Positions 1 to 8,549 of a DNA stretch of 64,000 bases are shown here, in pieces. The stretch is from contig JADKAJ010000001.1 of NCBI GenBank assembly GCA_016719165.1, positions 310,001 to 374,000 on the forward strand, read 5' to 3'. A model generated the notes under the pieces. It was not told the origin of the DNA and ran no database searches. It saw only the letters and a list, made by a program, of their open reading frames with translations. A program made the translations under genes and the position numbers. Position 1 is the first letter of the stretch. Every line of letters begins with the position of its first letter. The stretch comes from Chitinophagaceae bacterium. Lineage in GTDB: Bacteria > Bacteroidota > Bacteroidia > Chitinophagales > Chitinophagaceae.

Positions 1-1062
1 GTGATTGCCGCCAAACTGGTGCCCTAATTCATGCGTCAGGTAGTCAACAACAAAATAATCACTTGAGAGATCAATATAAGATGTCCATCCGCTTCCTTTA
101 TTGGTTTTACAAACACAGCCGATACAACCAGCATTACCATTATTGGTAGGGCCGCGGTGAACAAGGTGGCCAACATCATAGTTTGCACTGCCAATTACAT
201 TGGTACAGGTGGTTTGTGTCTGTGTATTCCAGCTGCTGGATGTTGTGCCAATTGGGTCTGTGGCAGCGTTGAGATAAATAACGGCGTCATTATTGGCAAT
301 CAGTAACAGGCGAACGCCGAAATCTCTTTCATATATTCCATTCACCCTTGTCATTTTATCATTCATCGCTGCTAATACTTTTGCTTTGCGTTCCGCATCG
401 GTGGTTTCAGTACCATTCAGCCAATATTGTGAAAATTCACCACTGGCAACCAATGCAAGCCGGTAAGTCCTCAGCCTTCCGTCATCGGCATTTCTAAGTG
501 TACTCGCCGGGGTATCGGCCACTTCAGCTATCGCATTCATAGTTTCACAGGTAAATGGCTGCCTGTAGTTGGATACATCAGTTCTTGAAACTACCAGGTA
601 ATAATTATCTGATAGCGGATCAATATAGATGGTAGGTCTCGAAGCAGAAAGTATCATAGCACTAACTCCCTGAGGAGATACACTGAACCGTATTGTTACA
701 GAAGGGTCCGTAACTGAAACACCGGCATACGATCTGATACCGGGATACCTGGCTGCCAATAAAGGATCCATCACAGGGGCATCTACAACCCTGAAGTTTT
801 CTATCCTGCCTTCCGCATTCGGAATGCCGATAACAGAAGTGGATTGGCTGGCAGGGATAGATTTCTCTGATGGAGCAAGCCCGGTTGCTGTTGCAAAAGC
901 AGATTCATTTAACTGAAATATTTTGTAGGCGGCAGGTTTTTGACGTTCAGTAAATAAATCTTTACCGATCGCTGATTCTTCTGCCGGTTGCCAGAAATTT
1001 TGTTGTGCCGTAACAAAGTAATGACACAACAGTAAAGTTGCACTAAGTAAAAGGTTTCTCAT
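1..1062 (-). CDS. Secreted reprolysin-type (M12B-like) zinc metalloprotease, 3' end outside window
   Basis: Only the first 354 codons lie in the window; the gene runs off the left edge in frame. It begins MRNLLLSATLLLCHYFVTAQ, a Sec signal peptide. A pro-region follows, then a catalytic region that ends at the edge with HELGHQFGGNH. This is the HExxHxxGxxH zinc site of reprolysin-like metzincins, where three His bind zinc and the Glu is the catalytic base. Bacteroidota homologues usually continue with a Met-turn, adhesion modules and a T9SS sorting tail, none of which can be checked here. It is probably an extracellular or cell-surface protease. A Cys-containing segment (CIGCVCK) lies shortly before the zinc motif. 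No clear promoter box was seen upstream. Family assignment is secure; the substrate is unknown. Confidence 0.88.
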   Translation of the reverse strand, partial: MRNLLLSATLLLCHYFVTAQQNFWQPAEESAIGKDLFTERQKPAAYKIFQLNESAFATATGLAPSEKSIPASQSTSVIGIPNAEGRIENFRVVDAPVMDPLLAARYPGIRSYAGVSVTDPSVTIRFSVSPQGVSAMILSASRPTIYIDPLSDNYYLVVSRTDVSNYRQPFTCETMNAIAEVADTPASTLRNADDGRLRTYRLALVASGEFSQYWLNGTETTDAERKAKVLAAMNDKMTRVNGIYERDFGVRLLLIANNDAVIYLNAATDPIGTTSSSWNTQTQTTCTNVIGSANYDVGHLVHRGPTNNGNAGCIGCVCKTNKGSGWTSYIDLSSDYFVVDYLTHELGHQFGGNH

Positions 1063-1280
1063 AAAAGAGAGTTTTGGGTTTAGTAAAACATATTTATTAA
1101 AACCCAATTTAATTTTTAATTACTATAACGCACAAATGATTTTAATCCGGGAAAGATGATTGTGAATAAATAACCGGCAGGTTTAAAAAGCACGGCTGCA
1201 ATCTTTGAAAAAAAAATAAGTTTAAACCCTTATGCCTGACCCCGGTTGGTTTGAAATTTTCAAGATTGGTTAAACAACAG

Positions 1281-1310
1281 AAAAAGAAAACCCCGACAAT
1301 TTTGTCGGGG
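1281..1310 (-). terminator. Rho-independent terminator after tRNA-Leu
   Basis: On the minus strand CCCCGACA and TGTCGGGG form an 8-bp GC-rich stem, followed by a T-rich run broken by one C. It lies just past the 3' end of the tRNA and would end that transcript before the metalloprotease gene. Confidence 0.8.
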
Positions 1311-1316
1311 TTTTTG

Positions 1317-1400
1317 TGCCCGGGACTGGATTCGAACCAGCACAACCTTTCGGATGCTGCCACCTGAAGACAGTGCGTCTACCAATTTCGCCACCCGGGC
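1317..1400 (-). tRNA. tRNA-Leu (anticodon CAG)
   Basis: Read on the minus strand the sequence folds as a class II tRNA. Acceptor arms are GCCCGGG and CCCGGGC. The D-arm has GCG/CGC around the AAATTGGTAGA loop. The anticodon arm is CTGTC-TTCAGGT-GGCAG with CAG at the centre. A long variable arm of about 15 nt and a T-arm with TTCGAAT complete it. The 3' CCA is not encoded, so the CCA-adding enzyme at 4119 would be needed. The rest of the 361-nt gap between the metalloprotease and dapD shows only the terminator. Confidence 0.95.
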
Positions 1401-1423
1401 TTCGGGGGTGCAAATATAAGTGT

Positions 1424-2230
1424 CTAAACTGAAACGTTGAAATCCCTTAACGCATCATTCAAACTGGTCTTCAAATCAGTACTTGGTTTTCGCTGACCAA
1501 TAATAAGGGCACAGCCTACGCCAAATTCACCGGCGGGGAATTTTTTGGTGTAAGACCCGGGTATTACCACACTCCTGGCCGGAACCCTTCCTTTCATTTC
1601 TATAGGTTCCGGTCCGCTTACGTCAATGATCTTTGTTGATTGGGTTAATACCACATTGGCTCCCAATACTGCTTCTTTTTCCACAATAACACCTTCTACT
1701 ACTATACACCGGCTGCCAATAAAACATCCATCTTCAATAATAACAGGACTTGCCTGTAATGGCTCCAGCACACCGCCAATGCCAACGCCACCACTCAGGT
1801 GAACAGCTTTCCCAATCTGTGCACAGCTGCCAACGGTAGCCCATGTATCCACCATCGTGCCTTCGTCCACATAGGCACCGATATTGACATACGATGGCAT
1901 CAATACCACATTTTTAGCCAGGTAAGCACCATAACGGGCCACCGCATGCGGAACCGCCCGTACGCCAAGTTCTTTATAGTTTTTCTTCAACAGCATTTTA
2001 TCATAGAACTCAAATGGAGCTAGATCCCAGGTTTGCATTTGCTGGATACCAAAGTAGAGCAGGATGGCCTGTTTTACCCATTCATTCACCACCCATCCGT
2101 TGTCCGCAGGAGAGGCCACCCTCAGTCTGCCTTTATCAACTTCTTCAATCACGGCCCTGACGGCATCACTGTATTTTTTATCATTTAACAAGTCACGGTT
2201 GCCCCATGCTTCCAGTATCAATTCTTTCAT
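1424..2230 (-). CDS. dapD: 2,3,4,5-tetrahydropyridine-2,6-dicarboxylate N-succinyltransferase
   Basis: DapD transfers succinyl from succinyl-CoA to tetrahydrodipicolinate in the succinylase branch of lysine and diaminopimelate synthesis in the cytoplasm. The 268-residue product is close to the usual 270-275. It begins MKELILEAWGNRDLLND, has a helical N-terminal domain, and then hexapeptide repeats of a left-handed beta-helix (VLMPSYVNIGAYVDEG, GSCAQIGKAVHLSGGVGIGG, EDGCFIGSRCIVVEG). The reading frame stays open 31 codons further upstream to 2323, but that extension looks unlike the family. The chosen ATG lies 16 nt after a TATCTTCG box. The gene is divergent from the glycosyltransferase at 2356. 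Confidence 0.95.
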   Translation of the reverse strand: MKELILEAWGNRDLLNDKKYSDAVRAVIEEVDKGRLRVASPADNGWVVNEWVKQAILLYFGIQQMQTWDLAPFEFYDKMLLKKNYKELGVRAVPHAVARYGAYLAKNVVLMPSYVNIGAYVDEGTMVDTWATVGSCAQIGKAVHLSGGVGIGGVLEPLQASPVIIEDGCFIGSRCIVVEGVIVEKEAVLGANVVLTQSTKIIDVSGPEPIEMKGRVPARSVVIPGSYTKKFPAGEFGVGCALIIGQRKPSTDLKTSLNDALRDFNVSV

Positions 2231-2246
2231 TTCGTAAAATTTGCTG

Positions 2247-2254
2247 CGAAGATA
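2247..2254 (-). promoter_or_regulatory. Putative -7 box for dapD (TATCTTCG)
   Basis: TATCTTCG on the minus strand is a one-base variant of the Bacteroidetes -7 consensus TAnnTTTG. The same variant precedes sucC. It lies inside the rejected N-terminal extension, which supports the ATG at 2230 as the dapD start. No convincing -33 TTG element was seen. Confidence 0.5.
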
Positions 2255-2314
2255 AATGAATGGCTCAATGTGAAAATGACGCTGTTTCCGGCAACTATTT
2301 AATATAAACGATTT

Positions 2315-2351
2315 CATTTTCAAATTGAGTTATTTTCACATTTTCAAATTG
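2315..2351. repeat. 13-bp direct repeat in the dapD/glycosyltransferase divergent region
   Basis: CATTTTCAAATTG occurs twice, at 2315-2327 and 2339-2351, with a 24-bp period. The second copy ends 4 nt before the glycosyltransferase ATG. A related inverted form (CAATGTGAAAATGAC) lies nearer dapD. It could be an operator or a simple duplication. Confidence 0.5.
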
Positions 2352-2355
2352 GCGT

Positions 2356-3507
2356 ATGAATATCGGGTTCGATGCAAAAAGGGCTTTTCATAATGGTACC
2401 GGTCTGGGGCATTATAGCCGTACGTTAATACGGTCCTTATCGGTTTATCACCCGGAGCACCAGTATTACCTGTTTAATCCCAGGCATTCGTCCGAATTTG
2501 AACTGAAAGGAAATAATTTACAGGAGATTGTTCCGACAGACTTTTTAAGCAGGTTGTTCAGTTCCGCATGGAGAAGCAGTTGGGTGAAAAAGGATCTGCA
2601 GCGATTGAAGATCGGTCTTTATCATGGTCTTAGTCATGAGATACCGGTCGGTATAGAACGAACAGGAATAAAATCAGTTGTCACTATTCATGACCTGATC
2701 CATGAACGGTACCCTGAGCAATACAATGCAATTGATGTAAAGATTTACAGTAAAAAATTCCGCTATGCCTGCGAACATGCGGATAAAGTAATTGCCATCA
2801 GTGAACAGACAAAAAGAGACATCATTGAATTCTATAAAACACCGGAGAATAAGATCACTGTTTGCTACCAGAGTTGTAATCCCGCTTTTGGTGAAGAGGT
2901 GAACGAAGAAGAAAGAAAGAGGATAAGGGAAGAGTATGATTTACCGGAACAATTTTTTCTATATGTAGGTTCTGTTATAGAAAGAAAAAACCTGCTGAAT
3001 ATCTGTAAAGCTTTGTTTTTACTACGGAATGAACTGGATATTCCGCTGCTGGTTATTGGTGAGGGGGGAAAGTATAAACAACAGGTCAAAGATTTTGTTA
3101 CACAAAATGGATTGCAGTCAAAAGTGATCTTTTTGTCTGAGCATGAAAAAGCAAGAACCTCGCCGTCCTTTCGTTCGGCTAAAGTATTTCCTGCTATTTA
3201 TCAATCAGCCATTGCAATGATCTATCCTTCTTTTTTCGAAGGGTTTGGTATTCCGGTACTCGAAGCTTTATGGAGCCGGTTACCCGTTATTACATCCAGT
3301 GTTTCCTGCTTACCGGAAGCAGGCGGTTCCGGAGCATATTATGTGAACCCGGGCAGTGCTGAAGAAATAGCAAGCGGTATGAAAAAAATATACAGTGATA
3401 AAGAAGTAGCAGCCACATTAAAAGAAAAAGGATGGCAGCATGCACAAAATTTTACGCAACAAAAATGTGCGGATACTGTTATGAATGTCTATAAAAGTAT
3501 ATGGTAA
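2356..3507 (+). CDS. GT4-family glycosyltransferase (GT-B fold)
   Basis: This 383-residue cytoplasmic or membrane-associated enzyme probably transfers a sugar from a nucleotide donor to a glycan or lipid acceptor. The N-terminal domain opens MNIGFDAKRAFHNGTGLGHY, with the glycine-rich acceptor-side loop. The C-terminal domain contains YVGSVIERKNL near residue 205 and the donor-site signature FFEGFGIPVLEAL near residue 293, the E-x7-E motif of GT4 enzymes. The length is normal. The stop overlaps the start of the next gene by 7 nt, so the two are probably co-transcribed. Donor and acceptor cannot be inferred, and no polysaccharide cluster surrounds it. Confidence 0.88.
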   Translation: MNIGFDAKRAFHNGTGLGHYSRTLIRSLSVYHPEHQYYLFNPRHSSEFELKGNNLQEIVPTDFLSRLFSSAWRSSWVKKDLQRLKIGLYHGLSHEIPVGIERTGIKSVVTIHDLIHERYPEQYNAIDVKIYSKKFRYACEHADKVIAISEQTKRDIIEFYKTPENKITVCYQSCNPAFGEEVNEEERKRIREEYDLPEQFFLYVGSVIERKNLLNICKALFLLRNELDIPLLVIGEGGKYKQQVKDFVTQNGLQSKVIFLSEHEKARTSPSFRSAKVFPAIYQSAIAMIYPSFFEGFGIPVLEALWSRLPVITSSVSCLPEAGGSGAYYVNPGSAEEIASGMKKIYSDKEVAATLKEKGWQHAQNFTQQKCADTVMNVYKSIW

Positions 3508-4070
3508 ATTTTGAAAAAGATATTGAACAAAGCCTGAAAGTGCTCCATGATGGCGGCCTTATTCTTTATCCCACCGATACAGTATGGGGCATCGGCTGTG
3601 ATGCTACCAATGAAAAAGCAGTGGAAAGAGTATACCGCTTAAAGAAACGTTCTGATGAAAAAGCAATGATCGTACTGGTGGCTGATGAAAGGGATGTGTT
3701 GAAATATGTGGCCAGTCCGGATCTGAGTGTGTTCGATTATTTGGAAGGAGCCACCAGGCCAACCACCGTTATTTATGAGGATGCTATCGGGTTGGCGGAA
3801 AATCTTGTGGGTCAAGATGGCAGCATTGCTATTCGTATTTGTGATGAACCATTCTGCAAACATTTGCTGAAAAGATTCAGGAAACCTGTTGTGTCCACAT
3901 CCGCTAATATTTCCGGTCAGCCGGCGGCCCGTCTTTTTACAGATATTTCAACGGATATAAAAGATGGTGTTGATTACCTCGTAAACTACCGGCAGGATGA
4001 TACAACTGTTGCAGCACCCTCCTCTGTGATACGCTGGCAAAATGGTAAAGTGCAGGTACTCCGTCCCTGA
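3501..4070 (+). CDS. L-threonylcarbamoyladenylate synthase (TsaC/Sua5/YrdC family)
   Basis: Members of this family make threonylcarbamoyl-AMP from threonine, bicarbonate and ATP, the first step of t6A37 modification of ANN-decoding tRNAs. The 189-residue protein has the YrdC fold signatures: YPTDTVWGIGCD near residues 22-33, the basic KKRSDEKAMIVLV segment, and STSANISGQPA near residue 134. It has the YrdC domain only, without the extra Sua5 C-terminal domain. It overlaps the glycosyltransferase by 7 nt and is followed by cca, giving two tRNA-maturation genes in a row. A YciO-like paralogue without proven t6A activity cannot be excluded. Confidence 0.85.
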   Translation: MVNFEKDIEQSLKVLHDGGLILYPTDTVWGIGCDATNEKAVERVYRLKKRSDEKAMIVLVADERDVLKYVASPDLSVFDYLEGATRPTTVIYEDAIGLAENLVGQDGSIAIRICDEPFCKHLLKRFRKPVVSTSANISGQPAARLFTDISTDIKDGVDYLVNYRQDDTTVAAPSSVIRWQNGKVQVLRP

Positions 4071-4103
4071 ACCTGTATCGCCAGACTTCTGCCTTCTTCA
4101 GGT

Positions 4104-4111
4104 TATCTTTG
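4104..4111 (+). promoter_or_regulatory. Putative -7 box for cca (TATCTTTG)
   Basis: TATCTTTG fits TAnnTTTG exactly and ends only 7 nt before the cca ATG, so the transcript would have almost no leader. No clear -33 TTG is visible. Confidence 0.6.
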
Positions 4112-4118
4112 CCGCTTT

Positions 4119-5543
4119 ATGGATATCAATTGTACAAAAGAGGAATTGGAATTATTAAAAAAAGTCGCCACAGCAGCTGAAACGCTGGGAATGGAGGCCT
4201 ATTTGATCGGTGGTTTTGTACGGGATAAAATATTGGGCAGGGAAACCAAAGATGCGGATTTTGTTTGCTTGGGTGATGCTATTGACCTTGCCAAAGAAGT
4301 GGCGAAGAAATTCCGGCCACAGCCGCATGTTGATTATTTCAAAAATTTCGGTACGGCTCATTTCAGGCTCGATAATAATTTTGACATTGAATTTGTTGGC
4401 GCCCGGAAAGAAAGTTACCGGTACGATTCCCGCAAACCGGAAGTAGTGCCCGGTACGGTGAAAGATGACCAGGACCGCCGTGATTTTACCATCAATGCAT
4501 TAGCCATCAGTTTAAATAAAGAAAATTACGGGACACTCATTGATCCTTTCCATGGAATTAAAGATATTGATGATAAAATAATCCGAACCCCCTTAGCACC
4601 TGCTCAAACTTTCAGTGATGACCCGCTCCGGATGATGAGGGCCATTCGTTTTGCTACCCAGTTGGGATTTGTCATTGAAGAAGGTACCTGGCAGGGGATC
4701 ATTGAAAATGCAGAGCGGATAAAAATAATTTCGCAGGAACGTATTACTGATGAGTTGAATAAAATAGTGGCAGCACCCAGGCCTTCTGTTGGCTTTGATC
4801 TGTTGTATAAAAGTGGTTTGCTGCAGCTCATTTTTCCGCAAATGGTGGACCTGGCCGGGGCTGAATACAAAGACGGCCTTGGACATAAGGATAATTTCTA
4901 TCACACTTTACAGGTATTGGATAATCTGTCTGCTAATTCGGATGATCTCTGGCTGCGCTGGGCTGCCATCTTGCATGATATTGCCAAACCGGCCACCAAA
5001 CGTTTTGAAGAAGGGCATGGCTGGACCTTTCACGGGCATGAAGTGGTGGGCGGCAGAATGGTACCGAAGATCTTTGCCAGGCTTAAACTGCCTTTGAATG
5101 AAAAAATGCGGTTTGTAAGAAAGATGGTGGAACTGCATCTTCGTCCTATCAGCTTAACAAAAGAAAATATTACTGATTCAGCGATCCGTCGTTTATTGTT
5201 TGATGCCGGCGATGATTTTGATTCACTCATGCTGCTTTGCAATGCAGATATTACATCAAAGAATAAACAAAAAGTAAAACGGTTTTTAGAAAATTTTCAA
5301 CTGGTGCGCCTTCGTTGCAAAGAAGTGGAAGAAAAAGACCATGTACGTAACTGGCAACCGCCTGTCAGTGGTGAACTGATCATGGAAACATTTGGCCTGC
5401 CGCCATCAAGGCAAGTGGGTGTCATCAAAGATGCATTGAAAGATGCCATGCTGGATGGCGTTATCCCCAACACCTATGAAGCCGCACATGCTTTTATGCT
5501 GGAGAAGGCAAAAGAACTGGGATTGAAGCCGGTTAAAAAATAG
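4119..5543 (+). CDS. cca: CCA-adding tRNA nucleotidyltransferase with HD domain
   Basis: The enzyme adds or repairs the 3' CCA of tRNAs from CTP and ATP; it is needed here because the tRNA-Leu gene does not encode CCA. The class II nucleotidyltransferase head spans about residues 20-150, with GG31-32, R35-D36 and the metal-binding D45-x-D47. DDQDRRDFTINALA then gives the template Asp and Arg region. The RNA-binding neck follows (DPLRMMRAIRFATQLGF). A HD domain (HDIAKP near residue 286) is fused at the C-terminus; in other CCA enzymes this can carry phosphohydrolase activity. The 474-residue length suits the HD-fused form. The start follows a TATCTTTG box. Confidence 0.93.
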   Translation: MDINCTKEELELLKKVATAAETLGMEAYLIGGFVRDKILGRETKDADFVCLGDAIDLAKEVAKKFRPQPHVDYFKNFGTAHFRLDNNFDIEFVGARKESYRYDSRKPEVVPGTVKDDQDRRDFTINALAISLNKENYGTLIDPFHGIKDIDDKIIRTPLAPAQTFSDDPLRMMRAIRFATQLGFVIEEGTWQGIIENAERIKIISQERITDELNKIVAAPRPSVGFDLLYKSGLLQLIFPQMVDLAGAEYKDGLGHKDNFYHTLQVLDNLSANSDDLWLRWAAILHDIAKPATKRFEEGHGWTFHGHEVVGGRMVPKIFARLKLPLNEKMRFVRKMVELHLRPISLTKENITDSAIRRLLFDAGDDFDSLMLLCNADITSKNKQKVKRFLENFQLVRLRCKEVEEKDHVRNWQPPVSGELIMETFGLPPSRQVGVIKDALKDAMLDGVIPNTYEAAHAFMLEKAKELGLKPVKK

Positions 5544-5838
5544 AAACTTTCTCAAGACTTTCATAACCACAGCGAAAACAGAGTGACACGGCTTTGTTCC
5601 CGCTGTGAATCGCTGTGCCCGCCGTGGTTAAATAATAAAAAATTAATTTTTGAGATAACTAATAGTATATCAGCTTAAAGTAAAAAAGCATCAAAGAATC
5701 GTTGAGGATATGCGAGTCATTGTGGTAAAACAAAATCACTCAGGGGGCCTCTTTTTCACAACGGTCCCCTGCGGGCCATTATTTTATAATACTATTATAT
5801 TAATTAATATCTCTAATACGGTAATACCCAATAAGCCT
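5544..5838. other. Non-coding gap between cca and the pRiA4b-like gene
   Basis: No gene was found. It opens with an imperfect inverted repeat (TAACCACAGCG at about 5564 and CGCCGTGGTTA near 5620, 10 of 11 positions matching). Another possible stem follows near 5750-5770 (CAGGGG with CCCCTG). The last 60 nt are very AT-rich and lead into the next promoter. The first element looks like the dispersed intergenic palindromes common in this group, but no second copy lies in this window. Confidence 0.45.
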
Positions 5839-5846
5839 TAATTTTG
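5839..5846 (+). promoter_or_regulatory. Putative -7 box (TAATTTTG) 4 nt before a start codon
   Basis: TAATTTTG fits TAnnTTTG exactly. Only GGTA-type sequence (4 nt) separates it from the ATG at 5851, so transcription should start at or next to the start codon, giving a leaderless mRNA. Confidence 0.6.
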
Positions 5847-5850
5847 TGGT

Positions 5851-6414
5851 ATGGCGATTTTAAAATTCAGAGTATATTTTGAAGAGGATGAAAGTGTGTA
5901 CCGTGATGTGGTAATCCGGCACTCACAAACCTTTAAGGAGCTGCATGAAGCAATACTCAAGTCTTACGAGTTCGACAGCAAGCACCAGGCCACTTTCTTC
6001 CGCAGCAATGACCATTGGTTGCGTGGCCGGGAGATATCACTGGAGAAATATGATAAGGAATACAAAGCGCCACCGCTTATAATGGAAGAGACCACCATTG
6101 GCTCAGAGATCAAAGATCCTAACCAGCGGTTTACTTACCTGTATGATTTTAACCGTAACTGGAACTTCCTGGTAGAACTGATCAGTGTATCAAAAGAGGA
6201 GAATCCGAAAATAAGTTATCCTGCTGTGGCAAGAACGGAAGGCATTGCACCCAGCCAGTATGGTACCAAAGGATTACTGGGAGAAAAGTTTGCCGATATT
6301 GAAGAAAAATATGACCTTACCCAGGTGGGAGAAGGATTTGCCGAAAAGGACGAGGAAGGAGAAGATGTTGGACTGGGAGAGGAAGGAGTTGCCGGTGAAG
6401 AGGAAGAAGTATGA
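5851..6414 (+). CDS. Plasmid pRiA4b ORF-3-like protein
   Basis: This 187-residue soluble protein resembles the PRiA4_ORF3 domain family, named after a plasmid ORF and common on chromosomes; its molecular role is not established. It begins MAILKFRVYFEEDESVYRDV, continues with a domain rich in aromatic and charged residues (ESYEFDSKH-type segment, then a YLYDFNRNWNF-type segment), and ends in a very acidic low-complexity tail (EKDEEGEDVGLGEEG). No signal peptide or membrane segment is seen. It lies upstream of miaA in the same direction, 70 nt apart, and may share its transcript. The acidic tail and leaderless start are the notable features. Confidence 0.75.
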   Translation: MAILKFRVYFEEDESVYRDVVIRHSQTFKELHEAILKSYEFDSKHQATFFRSNDHWLRGREISLEKYDKEYKAPPLIMEETTIGSEIKDPNQRFTYLYDFNRNWNFLVELISVSKEENPKISYPAVARTEGIAPSQYGTKGLLGEKFADIEEKYDLTQVGEGFAEKDEEGEDVGLGEEGVAGEEEEV

Positions 6415-6484
6415 TTGGATACTTGCAGACAATGTTTTCAATAATGATAATGACCCTGGCATATTGGCCGGGGTTTTAACTAAT

Positions 6485-7399
6485 ATGACGTTGGCAAAAA
6501 ATAAAACCGTTATCATCATAGCCGGACCGACTGCGGTGGGTAAAACAGCCCTGGCAATTGAACTGGCCCGTCATTTCAATACGGAAATTATTTCAGCCGA
6601 CAGCCGCCAGTGTTTTAAAGAACTGAATATTGGAGTGGCAAGACCTTCGGAAGATGAACTGCGGCAGGTGAAACATCATTTTATCGCATCGCATAGTATC
6701 CATGAAGAAGTGACAGCCGCTACGTTTGAAGAATATGCGTTACAAAAAGTAAACGAATTGTTTCTGCTGCATGATGTGGTGGTTATGGTGGGTGGAACCG
6801 GTTTGTACATCAAAGCATTTTGTGAAGGACTGGATAGCATACCCGCTATTGATCCGGCTATACGGCAGCAGGTGATGAAGGGCTATGAAGAAAAAGGATT
6901 GCCCTGGCTGCAGGAAAAAATAAGGCAGAGAGATTCCTTATTCTTTGAAAAAGGCGAAATACAAAACCCGCAACGGTTGATGCGGGCCCTGGAAGTGGTC
7001 GAGGCCACGGGACAAAGTATATTCTCATTCCGTAACAAAGACAAAGTAAAGAGAGATTTTACCATCATTAAGATTGGACTGGAAATACAAAAAGAAGAAC
7101 TGCACCGCAACATACATACAAGAGTGGACAAAATGATAGGGGCAGGATTAGTGGAAGAAGTAAGATCCTTATTGCCTTACCGGCACCTGAATGCCCTGCA
7201 AACAGTTGGCTATGCAGAGCTGTTTGAATATATTGACGGGACTGTTTCGCTGGAAAAAGCAGCAGAGAAAATTAAAGCAGCTACCCGGCAGTATGCCAAG
7301 CGACAACTAACATGGTTTAGAAAAGATGCAGCAATAAAATGGTTTGAACCACAGCAGGTGGGGGAGATATTACAATGGATTGCTGATAAAATTAAGTAA
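6485..7399 (+). CDS. miaA: tRNA dimethylallyltransferase
   Basis: MiaA transfers a dimethylallyl group from DMAPP to N6 of A37 in tRNAs that read UNN codons. The P-loop GPTAVGKT sits at residues 14-21, followed by the DMAPP/tRNA-contact segment ISADSRQCFKELNIGVARPS and VGGTGLYIKAFCEGL. The C-terminal ATRQYAKRQLTWFRK motif is typical. The 304-residue length is normal. The open frame extends back to 6245, but that part overlaps the acidic tail of the preceding gene in another frame and does not look like MiaA. The ATG starting MTLAKNKTVIIIAGP is therefore chosen. Confidence 0.95.
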   Translation: MTLAKNKTVIIIAGPTAVGKTALAIELARHFNTEIISADSRQCFKELNIGVARPSEDELRQVKHHFIASHSIHEEVTAATFEEYALQKVNELFLLHDVVVMVGGTGLYIKAFCEGLDSIPAIDPAIRQQVMKGYEEKGLPWLQEKIRQRDSLFFEKGEIQNPQRLMRALEVVEATGQSIFSFRNKDKVKRDFTIIKIGLEIQKEELHRNIHTRVDKMIGAGLVEEVRSLLPYRHLNALQTVGYAELFEYIDGTVSLEKAAEKIKAATRQYAKRQLTWFRKDAAIKWFEPQQVGEILQWIADKIK

Positions 7400-7466
7400 A
7401 CAATATTCAGTTACTGAATTGAACCGAATTCAAAACTGCTACACTTTTTTTATTTTGATTATTCTT

Positions 7467-8129
7467 TTATGCTTTGCCGGGGACGCTGGTATTTTTTTTA
7501 CTCATCAAATTGCCCATCATTATAAACAGGGATGAGATAGCTATAAAAATGGCTGTAATGCCAGCTGCATTGATCAGTACCTGTTGTAAGCCAAGGTTAG
7601 TTACATTAATAAAGGGATAAGGATAGAAACCGGAAAATGAGCCGCGGACCAGGATGAGGATGATGTACAGCAGCGGATAAATTAACCAGGGTAGTAATTG
7701 CTTTCCTTTCAAACTTTGTTTAGGAACAAAACAGATCCAGTAAATGAAGAAAAGCACTGGAATGACCGAGTGCAGTAATTCATCCACAAGCATCTGTAGC
7801 CCCTGCGGGTTCCAGATAAATCGCAGGATGATATTGTAGATGATCCCCACGATCAGGATATAAACAGTAATGGCAGTACTTGTTCTGTAGCTGGCAAAAA
7901 ATGTACCCGGCTTTGAAAGGGGATTCAATAACAACACCGTGCAGTAAATGGTTACAAGAAGATTGGTGAGGATTGTAAAATAACTGAAGTAACGGGTAAT
8001 TAATTCAGGCAGCGCAACCACCTTACTGCTGATATTGATATAGAATTGAGAAACGAGGGCAAACCAGCCCGCAATCACTAAAAATCCTAATATATATTTT
8101 TGTGATGTTGATTGGTTCGCTTTCGTCAT
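7467..8129 (-). CDS. Pr6Pr-family integral membrane protein
   Basis: The 220-residue protein has about six hydrophobic helices, beginning after MTKANQSTSQKY. Conserved-looking loop motifs are RYFSYFTILTNLLV, near the second helix, and DELLHSVIPVLFFIYW. It matches the Pr6Pr / FAR-17a-AIG1-like group of bacterial membrane proteins, whose function is not established; eukaryotic relatives act on lipid esters. It is convergent with miaA and has no obvious operon partner. The assignment rests on the FTxLTN and HSVIP motifs plus topology. Confidence 0.75.
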   Translation of the reverse strand: MTKANQSTSQKYILGFLVIAGWFALVSQFYINISSKVVALPELITRYFSYFTILTNLLVTIYCTVLLLNPLSKPGTFFASYRTSTAITVYILIVGIIYNIILRFIWNPQGLQMLVDELLHSVIPVLFFIYWICFVPKQSLKGKQLLPWLIYPLLYIILILVRGSFSGFYPYPFINVTNLGLQQVLINAAGITAIFIAISSLFIMMGNLMSKKNTSVPGKA

Positions 8130-8180
8130 TCGTTGATCATTTGGTTTGCCCGGTAAAAATAATAATAAGTATGCACCGGG

Positions 8181-8549
8181 CTACTGTTCAGCATGGAATC
8201 GGTAATTCGATTTAATACCATACTCGTCTGTCAGGTAAAGAAATTTTAACCCGGAGCTAAGAACATCTATGTTGTATTTTAATACTTTGGTGTCTTCGTT
8301 TACTCTTACTTCCATTATTGCTATATCAGCACTCAGTACTATTATTCTATATTCTAATGAAATAAAACAGATATCTATCGGGGATGTTTTTTGTTGTAAA
8401 GAACCCCAATCACCTGAATTTTCTGGTTTAATAAATGTTAGTATTTGTTGTTTTTCCCCATTTGAATATACATCTAAAGACCAACTGCCATCTAAAGTAT
8501 CCTCAATTAAAGCTATTTGTTTTAATTTTTCTGAATTATCATCTGTCAT
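8181..8549 (-). CDS. Unrecognised small soluble protein
   Basis: A 122-residue ORF starting MTDDNSEKLKQIALIEDTLDGSW. I do not recognise a family. It has no signal peptide or membrane span and no Cys. The pattern of short alternating hydrophobic segments (WSLDVYSNGEKQQILTF, YRIIVLSADIAIMEVRV) suggests a mostly beta fold. Its codon use is more AT-rich than the housekeeping genes, and it lies next to transposase debris, so it may be an acquired gene. The whole frame being open and starting with ATG is the main support for it being real. Confidence 0.55.
   Translation of the reverse strand: MTDDNSEKLKQIALIEDTLDGSWSLDVYSNGEKQQILTFIKPENSGDWGSLQQKTSPIDICFISLEYRIIVLSADIAIMEVRVNEDTKVLKYNIDVLSSGLKFLYLTDEYGIKSNYRFHAEQ

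Noticed and set aside
1424..2323. 31-residue N-terminal extension of DapD
   Set aside because: The family begins MKELILEAW; the extension contains the promoter-like TATCTTCG box.
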